Below, in pieces: positions 1-9,972 of a stretch of 64,000 bases of DNA. Position numbers and translations under genes: made by a program. The notes under the pieces were generated by a model. It was not told where the DNA came from. It worked only from the letters and a program-made list of their open reading frames with translations, and made no database searches. This DNA is from Blautia wexlerae DSM 19850 (GTDB lineage: Bacteria; Bacillota; Clostridia; Lachnospirales; Lachnospiraceae). How positions within the stretch are numbered: position 1 is the first letter of the stretch; every line of letters begins with the position of its first letter. The DNA is taken from positions 311,501 through 375,500 of the forward strand of contig NZ_CP102267.1 of the NCBI RefSeq assembly GCF_025148125.1. The letters run 5' to 3'.

Positions 1-56
1 TCTTCAAATAAATGATTACAGTCCGTAATGCTGTCTCCCAGACAAATGATTTGCAT
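1..56 (-). CDS. SGNH/GDSL-type hydrolase, N-terminal fragment
   Basis: Only the first 18 codons lie in the window; the gene continues beyond position 1. The start codon is at 54-56 and a perfect AGGAGG ribosome-binding site sits just upstream (complement of 63-68). The translation begins MQIICLGDSITD, which carries the GDS block I motif of SGNH hydrolases, where the Ser is the nucleophile. The family covers esterases, lipases and acyl-carbohydrate deacetylases, so the substrate cannot be given. Divergent from the ATP synthase operon. Family call moderately sure, function unknown. Confidence 0.6.
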   Translation of the reverse strand, partial: MQIICLGDSITDCNHLFE

Positions 57-70
57 AAAAAACCTCCTGT

Positions 71-98
71 TTGGTATTACCAATATAAGGATTGGTAA
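71..98. promoter_or_regulatory. FadR/PdhR-like operator array (TTGGT-N3-ACCAA)
   Basis: TTGGTATTACCAAT at 71-84 is an inverted repeat of the TGGT-N3-ACCA form bound by FadR-subfamily GntR regulators (known for FadR, PdhR and LldR). A further half-site ATTGGTAA at 91-98 makes a second inverted pair with TTACCAAT (77-84). The array lies directly upstream of the ribosome-binding site of the minus-strand GDSL gene, where a bound repressor would block transcription. The regulator is not in the window. Confidence 0.45.
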
Positions 99-290
99 GT
101 GCAGAGATATAAAATTTATATAAAAACCATATAAAATAATATCATCTGCTTACAGTTCGGTCAATGAAAATTGCCTTTTTTTCGTGAAAATGCATTAAAA
201 AAATTATGAAAATCTATTTTTCAATCAAAATATCTGGATGAAATGCACAAAAAGAAAATCTATTTTTGCCAGAAATAGTCAAAATAATTG

Positions 291-318
291 TTGACTTTTT
301 AACGGATTTTAATATAAT
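291..318 (+). promoter_or_regulatory. Promoter of the ATP synthase operon
   Basis: TTGACT at 291-296 and TATAAT at 313-318 with a 16-bp spacer form a near-consensus sigma-A promoter. Transcription would start near 325, giving a leader of about 160 nt before atpB. The rest of 57-487 is AT-rich; apart from the operator array at 71-98, this promoter and the small leader frame at 350-445, nothing else is recognisable there. Confidence 0.6.
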
Positions 319-349
319 AATCTCAAAATCTTGAATCGATGGAAAGCTT

Positions 350-445
350 ATGAAATATTTTACAGACATAAGTTTAGGAATCCTGGCTGAGGCATCTGAG
401 GCAGACAGCATAAAAAGCCAGAATATCTTCCGGAGATTTAAATAG
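350..445 (+). CDS. Possible 31-residue leader ORF upstream of atpB
   Basis: An ATG at 350 opens a 31-codon frame ending with TAG at 445, just before the GGAGGG ribosome-binding site of atpB (451-456). A weak GGAAAG lies 3 nt ahead of the ATG. No homology is recognised; it is not the membrane protein AtpI that usually occupies this place. It lies inside the predicted atp leader, so it may be a leader peptide or a chance frame. Confidence 0.2.
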   Translation: MKYFTDISLGILAEASEADSIKSQNIFRRFK

Positions 446-487
446 AAAAAGGAGGGAAAAGAAACGGGTAATTTAGCAGACACGTTA

Positions 488-1150
488 ATGGAAGAACTTC
501 AATGTAAGACAGTTTTTACCATACCGGTGTTTGGAGGAATACCAGTTGCAGAGTCAGTAGCAGTGACATGGGTGATCATGGCAGTGCTTTTAATTTTGTC
601 ATTGGTGCTCGTAAGAAACCTGAGTGTGGAAAACCCCGGTAAGAAACAGCTTTTGCTGGAAACCGGTGTCAGTTTTCTTCATAACTTCTTTAAGGATATC
701 CTTGGAGAAGAGGGAAAAATGTATATTCCCTATCTGATGACAGTTGTCATTTACATTGGAATTGCAAACATTTTCGGTGTGTTTGGATTTGTACCGCCTA
801 CAAAGGATTTAAACTGTACGATCGGTCTTGCGATCACAAGTATTTTTCTGATCGAGTATGCAGGATTCCATAAGAAAGGTCTGAAAGGCTTTCTTAAAAG
901 CTTCGCAGAGCCGGCACCGATCATGCTGCCGATTAATATTCTGGAGGTCGTTATTCGACCTACATCACTTTGTATGCGACTTTTTGGTAATGTGTTAGGA
1001 AGCTATGTGGTTATGAAACTTCTTGAGTTTATATGCCCGGCAGTTCTTCCTATTCCATTCAGTCTGTATTTTGATTTCTTTGACGGATTCATTCAGGCGT
1101 ATGTATTTGTATTCTTAACTTCTTTATTTATCAAAGAAGCTATTGAATAA
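488..1150 (+). CDS. atpB: F1Fo ATP synthase subunit a
   Basis: Subunit a of the Fo sector, the membrane stator that carries the ion half-channels next to the c-ring. The 220-residue product is hydrophobic with several membrane spans. It carries the essential arginine segment MRLFGNVLG and the C-terminal segment GFIQAYVFVFLTSLFI, both typical of AtpB. It is the first large gene of the operon; no atpI precedes it. The start is uncertain: the ATG at 488 has no nearby Shine-Dalgarno sequence, while GGAGGG at 451-456 is correctly spaced for an in-frame ACG at 464, which would add eight residues (M)GNLADTL. Confidence 0.95.
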   Translation: MEELQCKTVFTIPVFGGIPVAESVAVTWVIMAVLLILSLVLVRNLSVENPGKKQLLLETGVSFLHNFFKDILGEEGKMYIPYLMTVVIYIGIANIFGVFGFVPPTKDLNCTIGLAITSIFLIEYAGFHKKGLKGFLKSFAEPAPIMLPINILEVVIRPTSLCMRLFGNVLGSYVVMKLLEFICPAVLPIPFSLYFDFFDGFIQAYVFVFLTSLFIKEAIE

Positions 1151-1411
1151 AAAGATTACTGTTCATACAGGAATATGACACCTATATAAGACCTGAGACG
1201 CGGGACATAAGGGATAAGACAGCAGTTATGAACAGCACTTAAATGCTGTCCGGATATTCGGTGGGTCATAACGGTCATAAACAACCGTTGGTACAGACAT
1301 CTGTTGCACAGGCATCAAATGATTTCATCGGAATATCGACAGGATAGCATATTGTGAAGAAAGATTTGTAATATTTAGTTTATTTCAGTTAAACAACAGG
1401 AGGAAAAAGTT
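1151..1411 (+). other. Structured atpB-atpE intergenic spacer
   Basis: This 261-nt gap is unusually long for an operon whose other genes overlap or nearly touch. It contains a 6-bp hairpin (ACAGCA 1232-1237 with TGCTGT 1244-1249). A 7-bp long-range stem (GATATTC 1253-1259 with GAATATC 1331-1337) encloses two further hairpins (AACGGT 1270-1275 with ACCGTT 1284-1289; ACAG 1293-1296 with CTGT 1301-1304). This suggests a cis-acting RNA element controlling the c-subunit stoichiometry, but no family is recognised. AACAGGAGG just before atpE is its ribosome-binding site. The segment 1155-1165 resembles the GTTACTGTTCA repeat end. Confidence 0.4.
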
Positions 1412-1630
1412 ATGTTAGTAGCTATTGGAGCAGGAATCGCAGTTTTAACAGGTATTGGCGCTGGTATCGGTATTGGTATGGCAACATCCAAAGCAGTAGA
1501 AGCAATCGCAAGACAGCCGGAAGCAGAAAGCAAGATCAGCAAATCCCTTCTTTTAGGATGTGCCCTTGCCGAGGCAACAGCTATTTACGGTTTCGTTATC
1601 GGTCTTCTGATCGTTATCATGCTTGGCTAA
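1412..1630 (+). CDS. atpE: F1Fo ATP synthase subunit c
   Basis: The 72-residue proteolipid has two membrane helices joined by the conserved polar loop ARQPEA, and forms the rotating c-ring. The ion-binding carboxylate is Glu54 in [10 protein letters not shown]. Residues that mark sodium-binding c subunits are absent: the position of Ilyobacter Gln32 is Ile21, and the residue after the Glu is Ala55 rather than Ser. Proton coupling is therefore inferred. Start ATG with a strong AGGAGG. Confidence 0.96.
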   Translation: MLVAIGAGIAVLTGIGAGIGIGMATSKAVEAIARQPEAESKISKSLLLGCALAEATAIYGFVIGLLIVIMLG

Positions 1631-1661
1631 TTGATGGATAAAGAATAACTAAGAAAGGCAG

Positions 1662-2171
1662 GTGGGACAGGTGATCGAGATTAACATCAACCTGGTCTTT
1701 ACAATTATTAACCTGATTGTTCTTTATCTTTTAATGAAAAAGTTCTTATTTGGTCCGATCCTCAATGTGATGGAGCAGAGAAAAAACATGATCGACCAGC
1801 AGTTCGCAAGTGCCAAAGATACAGAAGAACAGGCATATGAACTGAAAGGCAAATATGAAGATGCACTGAAATCTGCGAAAGACGAATCCATGCGTATTGT
1901 AAACCAGGCGAAGGATGAGGCAAAAGTACAGGCTGAGCGTATTGTAAAAGATGCAAACACACAGGCTGGTACAATGCTTGACAAAGCAAAGGCAGATATC
2001 AGGACAGAGCAGGAAAATGCTATGAAGGCTATGGAAAGCAGAGTGGCAGAGATCGCGCTGGATGCAGCCTCAAAGATCATGGGAGAGAAAAACAGCAGTC
2101 AGCAGGATTTGTCCCTTTATGACCAGTTTATAAAAGAGGCAGGTGATTCCAATGACGGAAACAAGCATTAA
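1662..2171 (+). CDS. atpF: F1Fo ATP synthase subunit b
   Basis: Peripheral stalk subunit: one N-terminal membrane helix (about residues 8-28) followed by a long charged coiled coil to residue 169, as expected for AtpF. It links the a subunit to delta and alpha. The start is a GTG, either at 1662 or at 1671; the latter has AGGTGGG closer to ideal spacing and would give MIEININLVF. The 3' end overlaps atpH by about 20 nt, indicating coupled translation. Confidence 0.94.
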   Translation: MGQVIEININLVFTIINLIVLYLLMKKFLFGPILNVMEQRKNMIDQQFASAKDTEEQAYELKGKYEDALKSAKDESMRIVNQAKDEAKVQAERIVKDANTQAGTMLDKAKADIRTEQENAMKAMESRVAEIALDAASKIMGEKNSSQQDLSLYDQFIKEAGDSNDGNKH

Positions 2172-2655
2172 TTATGCAAAAGCATTATATGAGCTTTCTG
2201 TCCCGGAAGAAGCTGTTTTGGAGACAGAAAAGATTTTCAGGAGTACCCCGCAGTTAAAGGGTGCTCTTGAGAATCCGCTGGTTTCTTTAAAAGAAAAAGA
2301 ACATGTAATTGACAGGGTATTCCCACAGGAGATGAAAAATTTCCTGAAGGTGACCTGTAAATATCAGAAAATCAGCAGCATTTATGATATCCTGGAAGCA
2401 TATGGCAATTACAGCCGCAAGCAGAAAGGAATCCTGAAAGCTGTTCTCACATATGTAACAAAACCGGAAGAAGCCCAGAAAGAGAAGATGGAAGATTTCC
2501 TTCGCAGGGAATTTGGAGCAAAGGAAGTAATCCTTACTCTCAGAGAAGACAAATCTTTGATCGGAGGCTTCATTCTTTCTGCCGGAGACAAAGAGTTCGA
2601 CTGGAGTCTCCGCGGACGTTATAACAATTTAAGACAGAAATTGACACGGAGGTGA
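2152..2655 (+). CDS. atpH: F1Fo ATP synthase subunit delta
   Basis: OSCP/delta subunit that joins the peripheral stalk to the top of F1. The product begins MTETSINYAKALYELS, a typical AtpH N-terminus, and ends with the family's GGFILSAGDKEFDWSLRGR segment. ATG 2152 is preferred because AGGTGAT (2141-2147) lies just upstream; an in-frame GTG at 2143 would add three residues. It overlaps atpF and is followed by atpA after 7 nt. Confidence 0.94.
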   Translation: MTETSINYAKALYELSVPEEAVLETEKIFRSTPQLKGALENPLVSLKEKEHVIDRVFPQEMKNFLKVTCKYQKISSIYDILEAYGNYSRKQKGILKAVLTYVTKPEEAQKEKMEDFLRREFGAKEVILTLREDKSLIGGFILSAGDKEFDWSLRGRYNNLRQKLTRR

Positions 2656-2662
2656 ATAAAAG

Positions 2663-4171
2663 TTGGCTGCAATGAATCCAGATGAAATCATTTCGATTCT
2701 GAAAGAAGAAATTAAGAATTATGACGAAATCAGCAAGGACCAGGAAGTAGGAACAGTCATCTCCGTCGGAGATGGTATCGCCACGGTACATGGTATTGAT
2801 CATGCTATGTATGGCGAGGTTGTAACCTTTGAGAATGGTCTGAAAGGTATGGTTCAGGATATCCGTGCAAACAGCATCGGATGTATTCTGTTCGGTAAAG
2901 ATACAGGGATTAAAGAAGGAACAAAGGTAGCAAGAACCCAGAAGCAGGCAGGTGTGCCTGTAGGTGACGCTTTTATCGGAAGGATCGTAAACGCTCTGGG
3001 AGCGCCGATCGATGGTAAAGGTGAGATCAAGGCAGACGGGTATCGTCCGGTAGAGAATCCGGCACCTGGAATTATTGACAGAAAATCTGTAACAGTTCCT
3101 CTGGAAACAGGTATTCTTTCTATTGACTCCATGTTCCCCATCGGCCGTGGCCAGCGTGAGCTGATCATCGGTGACAGACAGACAGGTAAGACTTCCGTTG
3201 CACTGGATACCATTCTGAACCAGAAAGGCAAAGATGTAATCTGTATCTATGTTGCAATCGGACAGAAAGCTTCCACAGTAGCTAAGATCGTATCTACTCT
3301 GGAGAAACATGGTGCTATGGACTATACAACAGTATTCTCCTCTACAGCCAGTGACTGTGCACCGCTTCAGTATATTGTTCCTTATGCAGGTACTGCACTT
3401 GCTGAGTACTTTATGTATAAGGGAAAAGATGTATTAATGGTTTATGATGATTTATCCAAGCATGCGGTTGCATATCGTGCACTGTCACTGCTTCTGGAAC
3501 GTTCACCGGGACGTGAGGCTTATCCTGGAGATGTATTCTATCTCCATTCCAGATTACTGGAGCGTTCCAGCCGTCTGAATGAAAAGGCCGGCGGTGGTTC
3601 TATCACTGCACTTCCTATCATTGAGACACAGGCAGGTGACCTTTCCGCTTATATTCCTACAAACGTTATTTCCATCACAGATGGTCAGATCTTCCTGGAG
3701 AGTGATCTGTTTAACTCCGGTATGCGTCCGGCGGTTAACGTAGGTCTTTCCGTATCCCGAGTTGGTGGTGCTGCACAGGCAAAAGCCATGAAGAAAGCAG
3801 CAGGAAGTGTCCGTATCGATCTGGCTCAGTATCGTGAGATGGAAATCTTTACACAGTTCAGTTCTGATCTGGACGAGGCTACAACTCAGCAGCTGAAATA
3901 CGGAAGCGGACTTATGGAGCTTCTGAAACAGCCGCTTTCAAGCCCATTAAGTCTTCATGAGCAGGTCATCACTCTTTGTGCGGCAACACACAAGGCAATG
4001 ATGGATGTGGAAACTAAGAAGATGAAGAAGTATCAGAGAGATATGCTGGACTACTTTGACAGTGCTTATCCGGAAATCGGAAGAGAGATCGAGGAGAAGA
4101 GACAGCTTCCGGATGAACTGGCAGAAAAGATCGTGAAAGTGGCAGAAGAATTTGCAGATAAGAGCAGGTAG
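2663..4171 (+). CDS. atpA: F1Fo ATP synthase subunit alpha
   Basis: Non-catalytic nucleotide-binding subunit of F1, 502 residues. It carries the Walker A motif GDRQTGKTS, the segment [11 protein letters not shown] and the family signature [13 protein letters not shown]. The start is TTG at 2663, placed 7 nt after GGAGGTGA (2648-2655); the next ATG at 2672 is too far from the Shine-Dalgarno sequence. Length and motifs are normal, with no sign of damage. Confidence 0.97.
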   Translation: MAAMNPDEIISILKEEIKNYDEISKDQEVGTVISVGDGIATVHGIDHAMYGEVVTFENGLKGMVQDIRANSIGCILFGKDTGIKEGTKVARTQKQAGVPVGDAFIGRIVNALGAPIDGKGEIKADGYRPVENPAPGIIDRKSVTVPLETGILSIDSMFPIGRGQRELIIGDRQTGKTSVALDTILNQKGKDVICIYVAIGQKASTVAKIVSTLEKHGAMDYTTVFSSTASDCAPLQYIVPYAGTALAEYFMYKGKDVLMVYDDLSKHAVAYRALSLLLERSPGREAYPGDVFYLHSRLLERSSRLNEKAGGGSITALPIIETQAGDLSAYIPTNVISITDGQIFLESDLFNSGMRPAVNVGLSVSRVGGAAQAKAMKKAAGSVRIDLAQYREMEIFTQFSSDLDEATTQQLKYGSGLMELLKQPLSSPLSLHEQVITLCAATHKAMMDVETKKMKKYQRDMLDYFDSAYPEIGREIEEKRQLPDELAEKIVKVAEEFADKSR

Positions 4172-4179
4172 GTGTTGAT

Positions 4180-6473
<2,294 letters not shown>

Positions 6474-6485
6474 GGAGCGGATTTT

Positions 6486-6899
6486 ATGGCAGATACATTT
6501 GGTCTTGAGATTTATGCCAGTAATAAGCTGGCGTTTGCAGGACGTGCCAAAACCCTGACAATCCCGGCTGTTGACGGTGAGCAGGCCTTTCTGGCACAGC
6601 ATGAGAATATTGTTGCTGCTATCATTCCGGGAGAAATGCGTTTCGAGGAAGCTGATGGCACAAAGCATGTTCTGGCTGTGAGCAGTGGGTTTGTGGAGAT
6701 GATCAATAACCGTGTGAAGCTGTTCTGTCTGACGGCAGAGAGTCCTGAGGAGATTGATATCCGCAGGGCGCAGGAAGCGAAGGAGAGAGCAGAAGAGCAG
6801 ATGAGACAGAAGCAGAGTATTCAGGAGTATCATATGAATCAGCTGGCTCTGTCCAGAGCTATGGCACGACTTAGGGTTACGAGTCATAAAGAAATTTAA
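6486..6899 (+). CDS. atpC: F1Fo ATP synthase subunit epsilon
   Basis: Epsilon subunit, 137 residues: an N-terminal beta sandwich (VDGEQAFLAQHENIVAAI, IPGEMRF) and a C-terminal helical hairpin rich in Glu and Arg, which in this family inhibits ATP hydrolysis. It is the last gene of the operon, 12 nt after atpD, with AAGGAG upstream. A hairpin terminator follows. Confidence 0.94.
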   Translation: MADTFGLEIYASNKLAFAGRAKTLTIPAVDGEQAFLAQHENIVAAIIPGEMRFEEADGTKHVLAVSSGFVEMINNRVKLFCLTAESPEEIDIRRAQEAKERAEEQMRQKQSIQEYHMNQLALSRAMARLRVTSHKEI

Positions 6900-6914
6900 A
6901 GAAACAAAATATAT

Positions 6915-6970
6915 CAATAAAAAGCATCTTTGGATGGTCTGATGAAGGCTTTCCGTAGATGCTTTTATTG
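6915..6970. terminator. Bidirectional hairpin between atpC and the AlbA-type gene
   Basis: AAAAGCATCT (6920-6929) pairs with AGATGCTTTT (6957-6966). The stem extends outward with one bulged A to CAAT/ATTG, about 14 bp in all. The U tracts form part of the stem ends on both strands, so it can end the atp operon and the convergent minus-strand gene at 7011. Confidence 0.6.
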
Positions 6971-7010
6971 CTTTGTACCATGTTCTGACTTGTTTCTTAG
7001 CTGGTGAAAA

Positions 7011-8522
7011 TTATTTTTGCAGAGTCCATTTTCTGTTTGAATTATTTCCAATTGGAGATACATCAGGTATTTCTTTTAAAATAGCCCGGGTTCGCGGAAG
7101 ACTTAATCCAATATATTCAGCAATATCACTGGTTTTTGAGATATTGTTTTTAGATAAATACTCTCTGATTTTTTCTATATTTTCCAAAGTTTTTTGGTTT
7201 TGTTTTTTATGACAGGATTTATTCGCTTGTTTTTTATCGCTTGTTTTTATCGCTTGTTTTTTATCGCTTGTTTTTATCGCTTGTTTTTTATCGAAGCTAA
7301 GAATCAGAAGAGTTCTATCTGGATCAAATTGTTCTTCTATAACTGGTTCAACCCAGCCTTGATCCTCCCATGTGTTAAAAATGTTGGGTACTCCGCTGCC
7401 GGCACGCTCGCCGATATTGATCAGATTAAACATTTTCATGAGTACTTTGTTGCGAGGATCAGAAATTCCCCCTTTTTTCATTTGTTGTTTTCCTGTTCTG
7501 GAATATCCTGGATTTTCAAATACTATTCTGTCAGCTTCTTTTCGGACTACAATGCCTCGAACACCATAAAAGTCTGCATTTATCAAACAGTTTGCGAGGG
7601 CTTCCCTCAATGCTTCATGTACGGGAGTATCATCAATACGGTTTCCATCGATTGTTTTAAAAGGTACCTTGATATCTTTAACAAGTTTATTATATACTCG
7701 GAAGTAAAAATCACATATATTACCGGACCATTCACCGGAACTTGACTGTAAGCGATCGGTCCAGCGTATAGTTGGATCCAGAATTTCACGATAATCTAAA
7801 AAATATTCAGGGAAATGTCGTACAATGTTATATTCATCTCCAAACATTAGCATTCCTGCAGCTGTTGGATGAAGGCATTTATCAATATTGGAAATGGCAG
7901 CAGCTCCTATGCTGCGTAAATATTCAGAATCATTTAAACGGCCAAATGGATGTGCAGGTTTAAGGGCTCGATGTCTGTTGCGATATCCCTGAATGGTTTC
8001 ATAATTTAGGTCGCTTATTGGAACATCATCCAGTACATCCATATCCATAGTGTTGTCTGTCTGGTCGCGGAGCATGGCTTTCACCTGAAGTTTGGTACAA
8101 TGATAGTCTCCTTCGTGATTTCTTCGAAATGTTCCGCCAAATATATCATCATTAATATACACAGGTTTTTGTTCTCTGTTTGCCATAGGAACATAAATCA
8201 CGATGATAGTATCTTCATCCTTCTCATATATCTCTACATCCTGATCAGATAGAAGATTTACGTTGACCTTTTTTCGATTATTGATTGTATCCCAGAAATG
8301 TTTTAACAGCTTGTCCCTGTCTGTACTTTTTAAACCTGTAGTTCTCCAGGTTCCATCTTTGTTTTCGGCAACTCCCAGAATAATTACGCCGCCATAACAA
8401 TTTGCAAAAGCAGAGTAAGTCTCCCATAAAGAAGAAGGAAGGCCGCCATTTGCTTTTTTTACTTCGCGCCGGTTATCTTCTTTATATAAGTTGAACTTTG
8501 TAATATCAAAAAAATGTACCAT
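7011..8522 (-). CDS. AlbA_2/Schlafen-type putative DNA-binding protein with GHKL-like ATPase and winged helix
   Basis: The 503-residue protein has the layout often labelled ATP-dependent helicase RecG-like. Residues 10-140 form an AlbA_2/Schlafen module (EDNRREVKKA, then FANCYGGVIILGV). A GHKL-like ATPase region lies near 290-400 (EALREALANCLINADFYG, IVFENPG, ERAGSGVPNIF). The C-terminus (about 440-503) is a winged helix. Between ATPase and winged helix lies the Lys-rich repeat DKKQAIKTS. The ATG is preceded by AGAGGT. Its role is unknown; related proteins are linked to transcription control or phage defence. It interrupts two housekeeping blocks, which suggests accessory status. Confidence 0.75.
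   Translation of the reverse strand: MVHFFDITKFNLYKEDNRREVKKANGGLPSSLWETYSAFANCYGGVIILGVAENKDGTWRTTGLKSTDRDKLLKHFWDTINNRKKVNVNLLSDQDVEIYEKDEDTIIVIYVPMANREQKPVYINDDIFGGTFRRNHEGDYHCTKLQVKAMLRDQTDNTMDMDVLDDVPISDLNYETIQGYRNRHRALKPAHPFGRLNDSEYLRSIGAAAISNIDKCLHPTAAGMLMFGDEYNIVRHFPEYFLDYREILDPTIRWTDRLQSSSGEWSGNICDFYFRVYNKLVKDIKVPFKTIDGNRIDDTPVHEALREALANCLINADFYGVRGIVVRKEADRIVFENPGYSRTGKQQMKKGGISDPRNKVLMKMFNLINIGERAGSGVPNIFNTWEDQGWVEPVIEEQFDPDRTLLILSFDKKQAIKTSDKKQAIKTSDKKQANKSCHKKQNQKTLENIEKIREYLSKNNISKTSDIAEYIGLSLPRTRAILKEIPDVSPIGNNSNRKWTLQK
7224..7291 (-). repeat. Tandem 13/14-nt repeat inside the AlbA-type gene
   Basis: Five alternating units of 14 and 13 nt (coding strand GATAAAAAACAAGC and GATAAAAACAAGC) run head to tail. 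A pair is 27 nt and encodes DKKQAIKTS in frame. Gain or loss of a single unit, or slippage in the A5/A6 runs, would shift the frame and remove the C-terminal winged helix. Confidence 0.85.
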
Positions 8523-8559
8523 TGTTATTACCTCTTTTTGAAACCAATAATTTGTCTTT

Positions 8560-8589
8560 ATTATACCGTACAGAACTGAAAAATGGCAA
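8560..8589 (-). promoter_or_regulatory. Promoter of the AlbA-type gene
   Basis: On the minus strand TTGCCA (complement of 8584-8589) and TATAAT (complement of 8560-8565) are separated by 18 bp, about 40 nt upstream of the start codon at 8522. This indicates that the gene has its own promoter and is not read from the hydrolase gene upstream. Confidence 0.6.
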
Positions 8590-8644
8590 TGGCTATAATT
8601 AAAGAATATTTGTCGAAATTGCCACAGGTATAGAGTGCTTCACA

Positions 8645-9622
8645 TTAATTCTGGAAACAGATATTCTGTTTTGCGAGTACAGGATATCGGATTAGGACTG
8701 TTGTATCCAGATTTTCACGATGCATATCGACAGCATTGATCTGATGATTTTCATAGGTGGTATAATAATAAATTCCCTTTGTTGTGTTGCAGCAGGAAGT
8801 GTAGAGAGTGATCTCATATTTGCCTTTTGCTACTTCGCAGCAACCACGCTGCTGATCTACGGAGCCGAGGATGTGGAAGAACTGGCTGACGCTTTCGAGT
8901 TCGGAGTCGCCGGATCTGGAGTTCATTTTTGTGAAGGCAACTTTGGCAAAGCGGGAGGCGGAGGAAAGGTCTCCCGGGAGGCCGAGGGCGCCCATACCGC
9001 GGCTGTAGGATTGGAGTTCTAATCCTGGAGCGAAGGTGTTCTCTGGTTGGCGAGGGGAGAGAGACTGGTAGTTGTTAAGCTGGAACATCTGCTGTGGGAA
9101 GGGTGGGTTATTGGTTAGTACCCCTACAGGATTTTCGTAGATATGGAGGCCGTCCTGCATGGATTCGATAACGAGGCAGCCGGAAGCATCTGCGAGGATC
9201 CAGTGGAGCTGAGCACATGGGAAGTTCTCACTGAACTGTGTGTTGGTGAGATTCATAGTTGAGAGTCTCTGGCGGGCTTCTTTTAAGGTGGCACACTGGC
9301 TGAGAATCCATGGGATGAATTCGAACTGGGCTACGTTTTCTTTGTCCGATACTGGTTCTGCATAGACTGCATTTCCTACGAAATTCAGACCTGCCATGCC
9401 GAGACCTTTTTCGTTAATGGCATCATAGTAAAGCGGATAGTCTCCGGCTACATGAGCCATGCCAATGATGGCATAGTGAGAGTTCAGAATTTTGTCAGAA
9501 TGGCGGAAATGAAATGGGTAGTTTCTTGGAGTGATGGTGATTTCGTCTCCGTAGGAAAATTCATAATCAAGGGTTCTGCCGAAATAGAAATCTTTTGTTT
9601 TATAAGTTGCTGCTGTGCACAT
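8645..9622 (-). CDS. Choloylglycine hydrolase family protein, probable bile salt hydrolase
   Basis: A 325-residue Ntn-type amidohydrolase expected to release glycine or taurine from conjugated bile acids in the gut. The start at 9622 is fixed by AGGAGG and by MCTAA: Cys2 becomes the N-terminal nucleophile after Met removal. Other active-site positions are present: Arg16, Asp19, Asn80 (AGLNF), the TNNP segment near 169-172, and Arg223 in SSASRF. No signal peptide is seen, so it is cytoplasmic. The selectivity loop reads SRG at 206-208. Penicillin V acylase is the main alternative within the family. Confidence 0.88.
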   Translation of the reverse strand: MCTAATYKTKDFYFGRTLDYEFSYGDEITITPRNYPFHFRHSDKILNSHYAIIGMAHVAGDYPLYYDAINEKGLGMAGLNFVGNAVYAEPVSDKENVAQFEFIPWILSQCATLKEARQRLSTMNLTNTQFSENFPCAQLHWILADASGCLVIESMQDGLHIYENPVGVLTNNPPFPQQMFQLNNYQSLSPRQPENTFAPGLELQSYSRGMGALGLPGDLSSASRFAKVAFTKMNSRSGDSELESVSQFFHILGSVDQQRGCCEVAKGKYEITLYTSCCNTTKGIYYYTTYENHQINAVDMHRENLDTTVLIRYPVLAKQNICFQN

Positions 9623-9664
9623 AGTTATACCTCCTGCTGTAAAGAATATACACCTGTAAAACAT

Positions 9665-9972
9665 ATATATTTATAACTGTTTATTAGTAGATTGTTTGCT
9701 GTAAGTATAGCACAGTTATATGTTCCTTTATTTTGGAGAATATTACCACAATCTTTTGTTTTTATGCAATATACAGATTTTGCTTTTTGCATAGTTACAG
9801 TTTATAAATATTTTAGAAATTCGACAAAAAATAGGACTGGACAAATGGATTGTCCGGTCCTATAATAATACTCACCAGAGTTCTTCTGGTGATTCAATCC
9901 CGTCAGTTCGGCGGTTAATTCCACTTTTATTTTTTTAAAATACCAAAGAAGAGACTGACTGTTTCCTATTGT
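9665..9972. other. Intergenic region with two hairpins, upstream of the Tad cluster
   Basis: The 308 nt between the divergent hydrolase gene and the first pilus gene hold an AT-rich left half and two hairpins: 9831-9863 (13-bp stem) and CACCAGA 9873-9879 with TCTGGTG 9885-9891. No convincing promoter for the Tad cluster was found here, and no known riboswitch was recognised. Confidence 0.5.
9825..9863 (-). terminator. Intrinsic terminator pointing leftwards
   Basis: A 13-bp stem (9831-9843 with 9851-9863, one G-U pair, 7-nt loop) is followed on the minus strand by TTTTTTG. No minus-strand gene lies to its right, so it would end either an unannotated small RNA or antisense transcription from the Tad region. 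Confidence 0.5.

Noticed and set aside
7224-7291. CRISPR-like array
   Set aside because: Units are 13-14 nt, contiguous and coding; there are no spacers and no cas genes.
9831-9891. Possible c-di-GMP riboswitch ahead of the Tad cluster
   Set aside because: The conserved GEMM core and receptor sequences are not present, and the terminator points away from the cluster.
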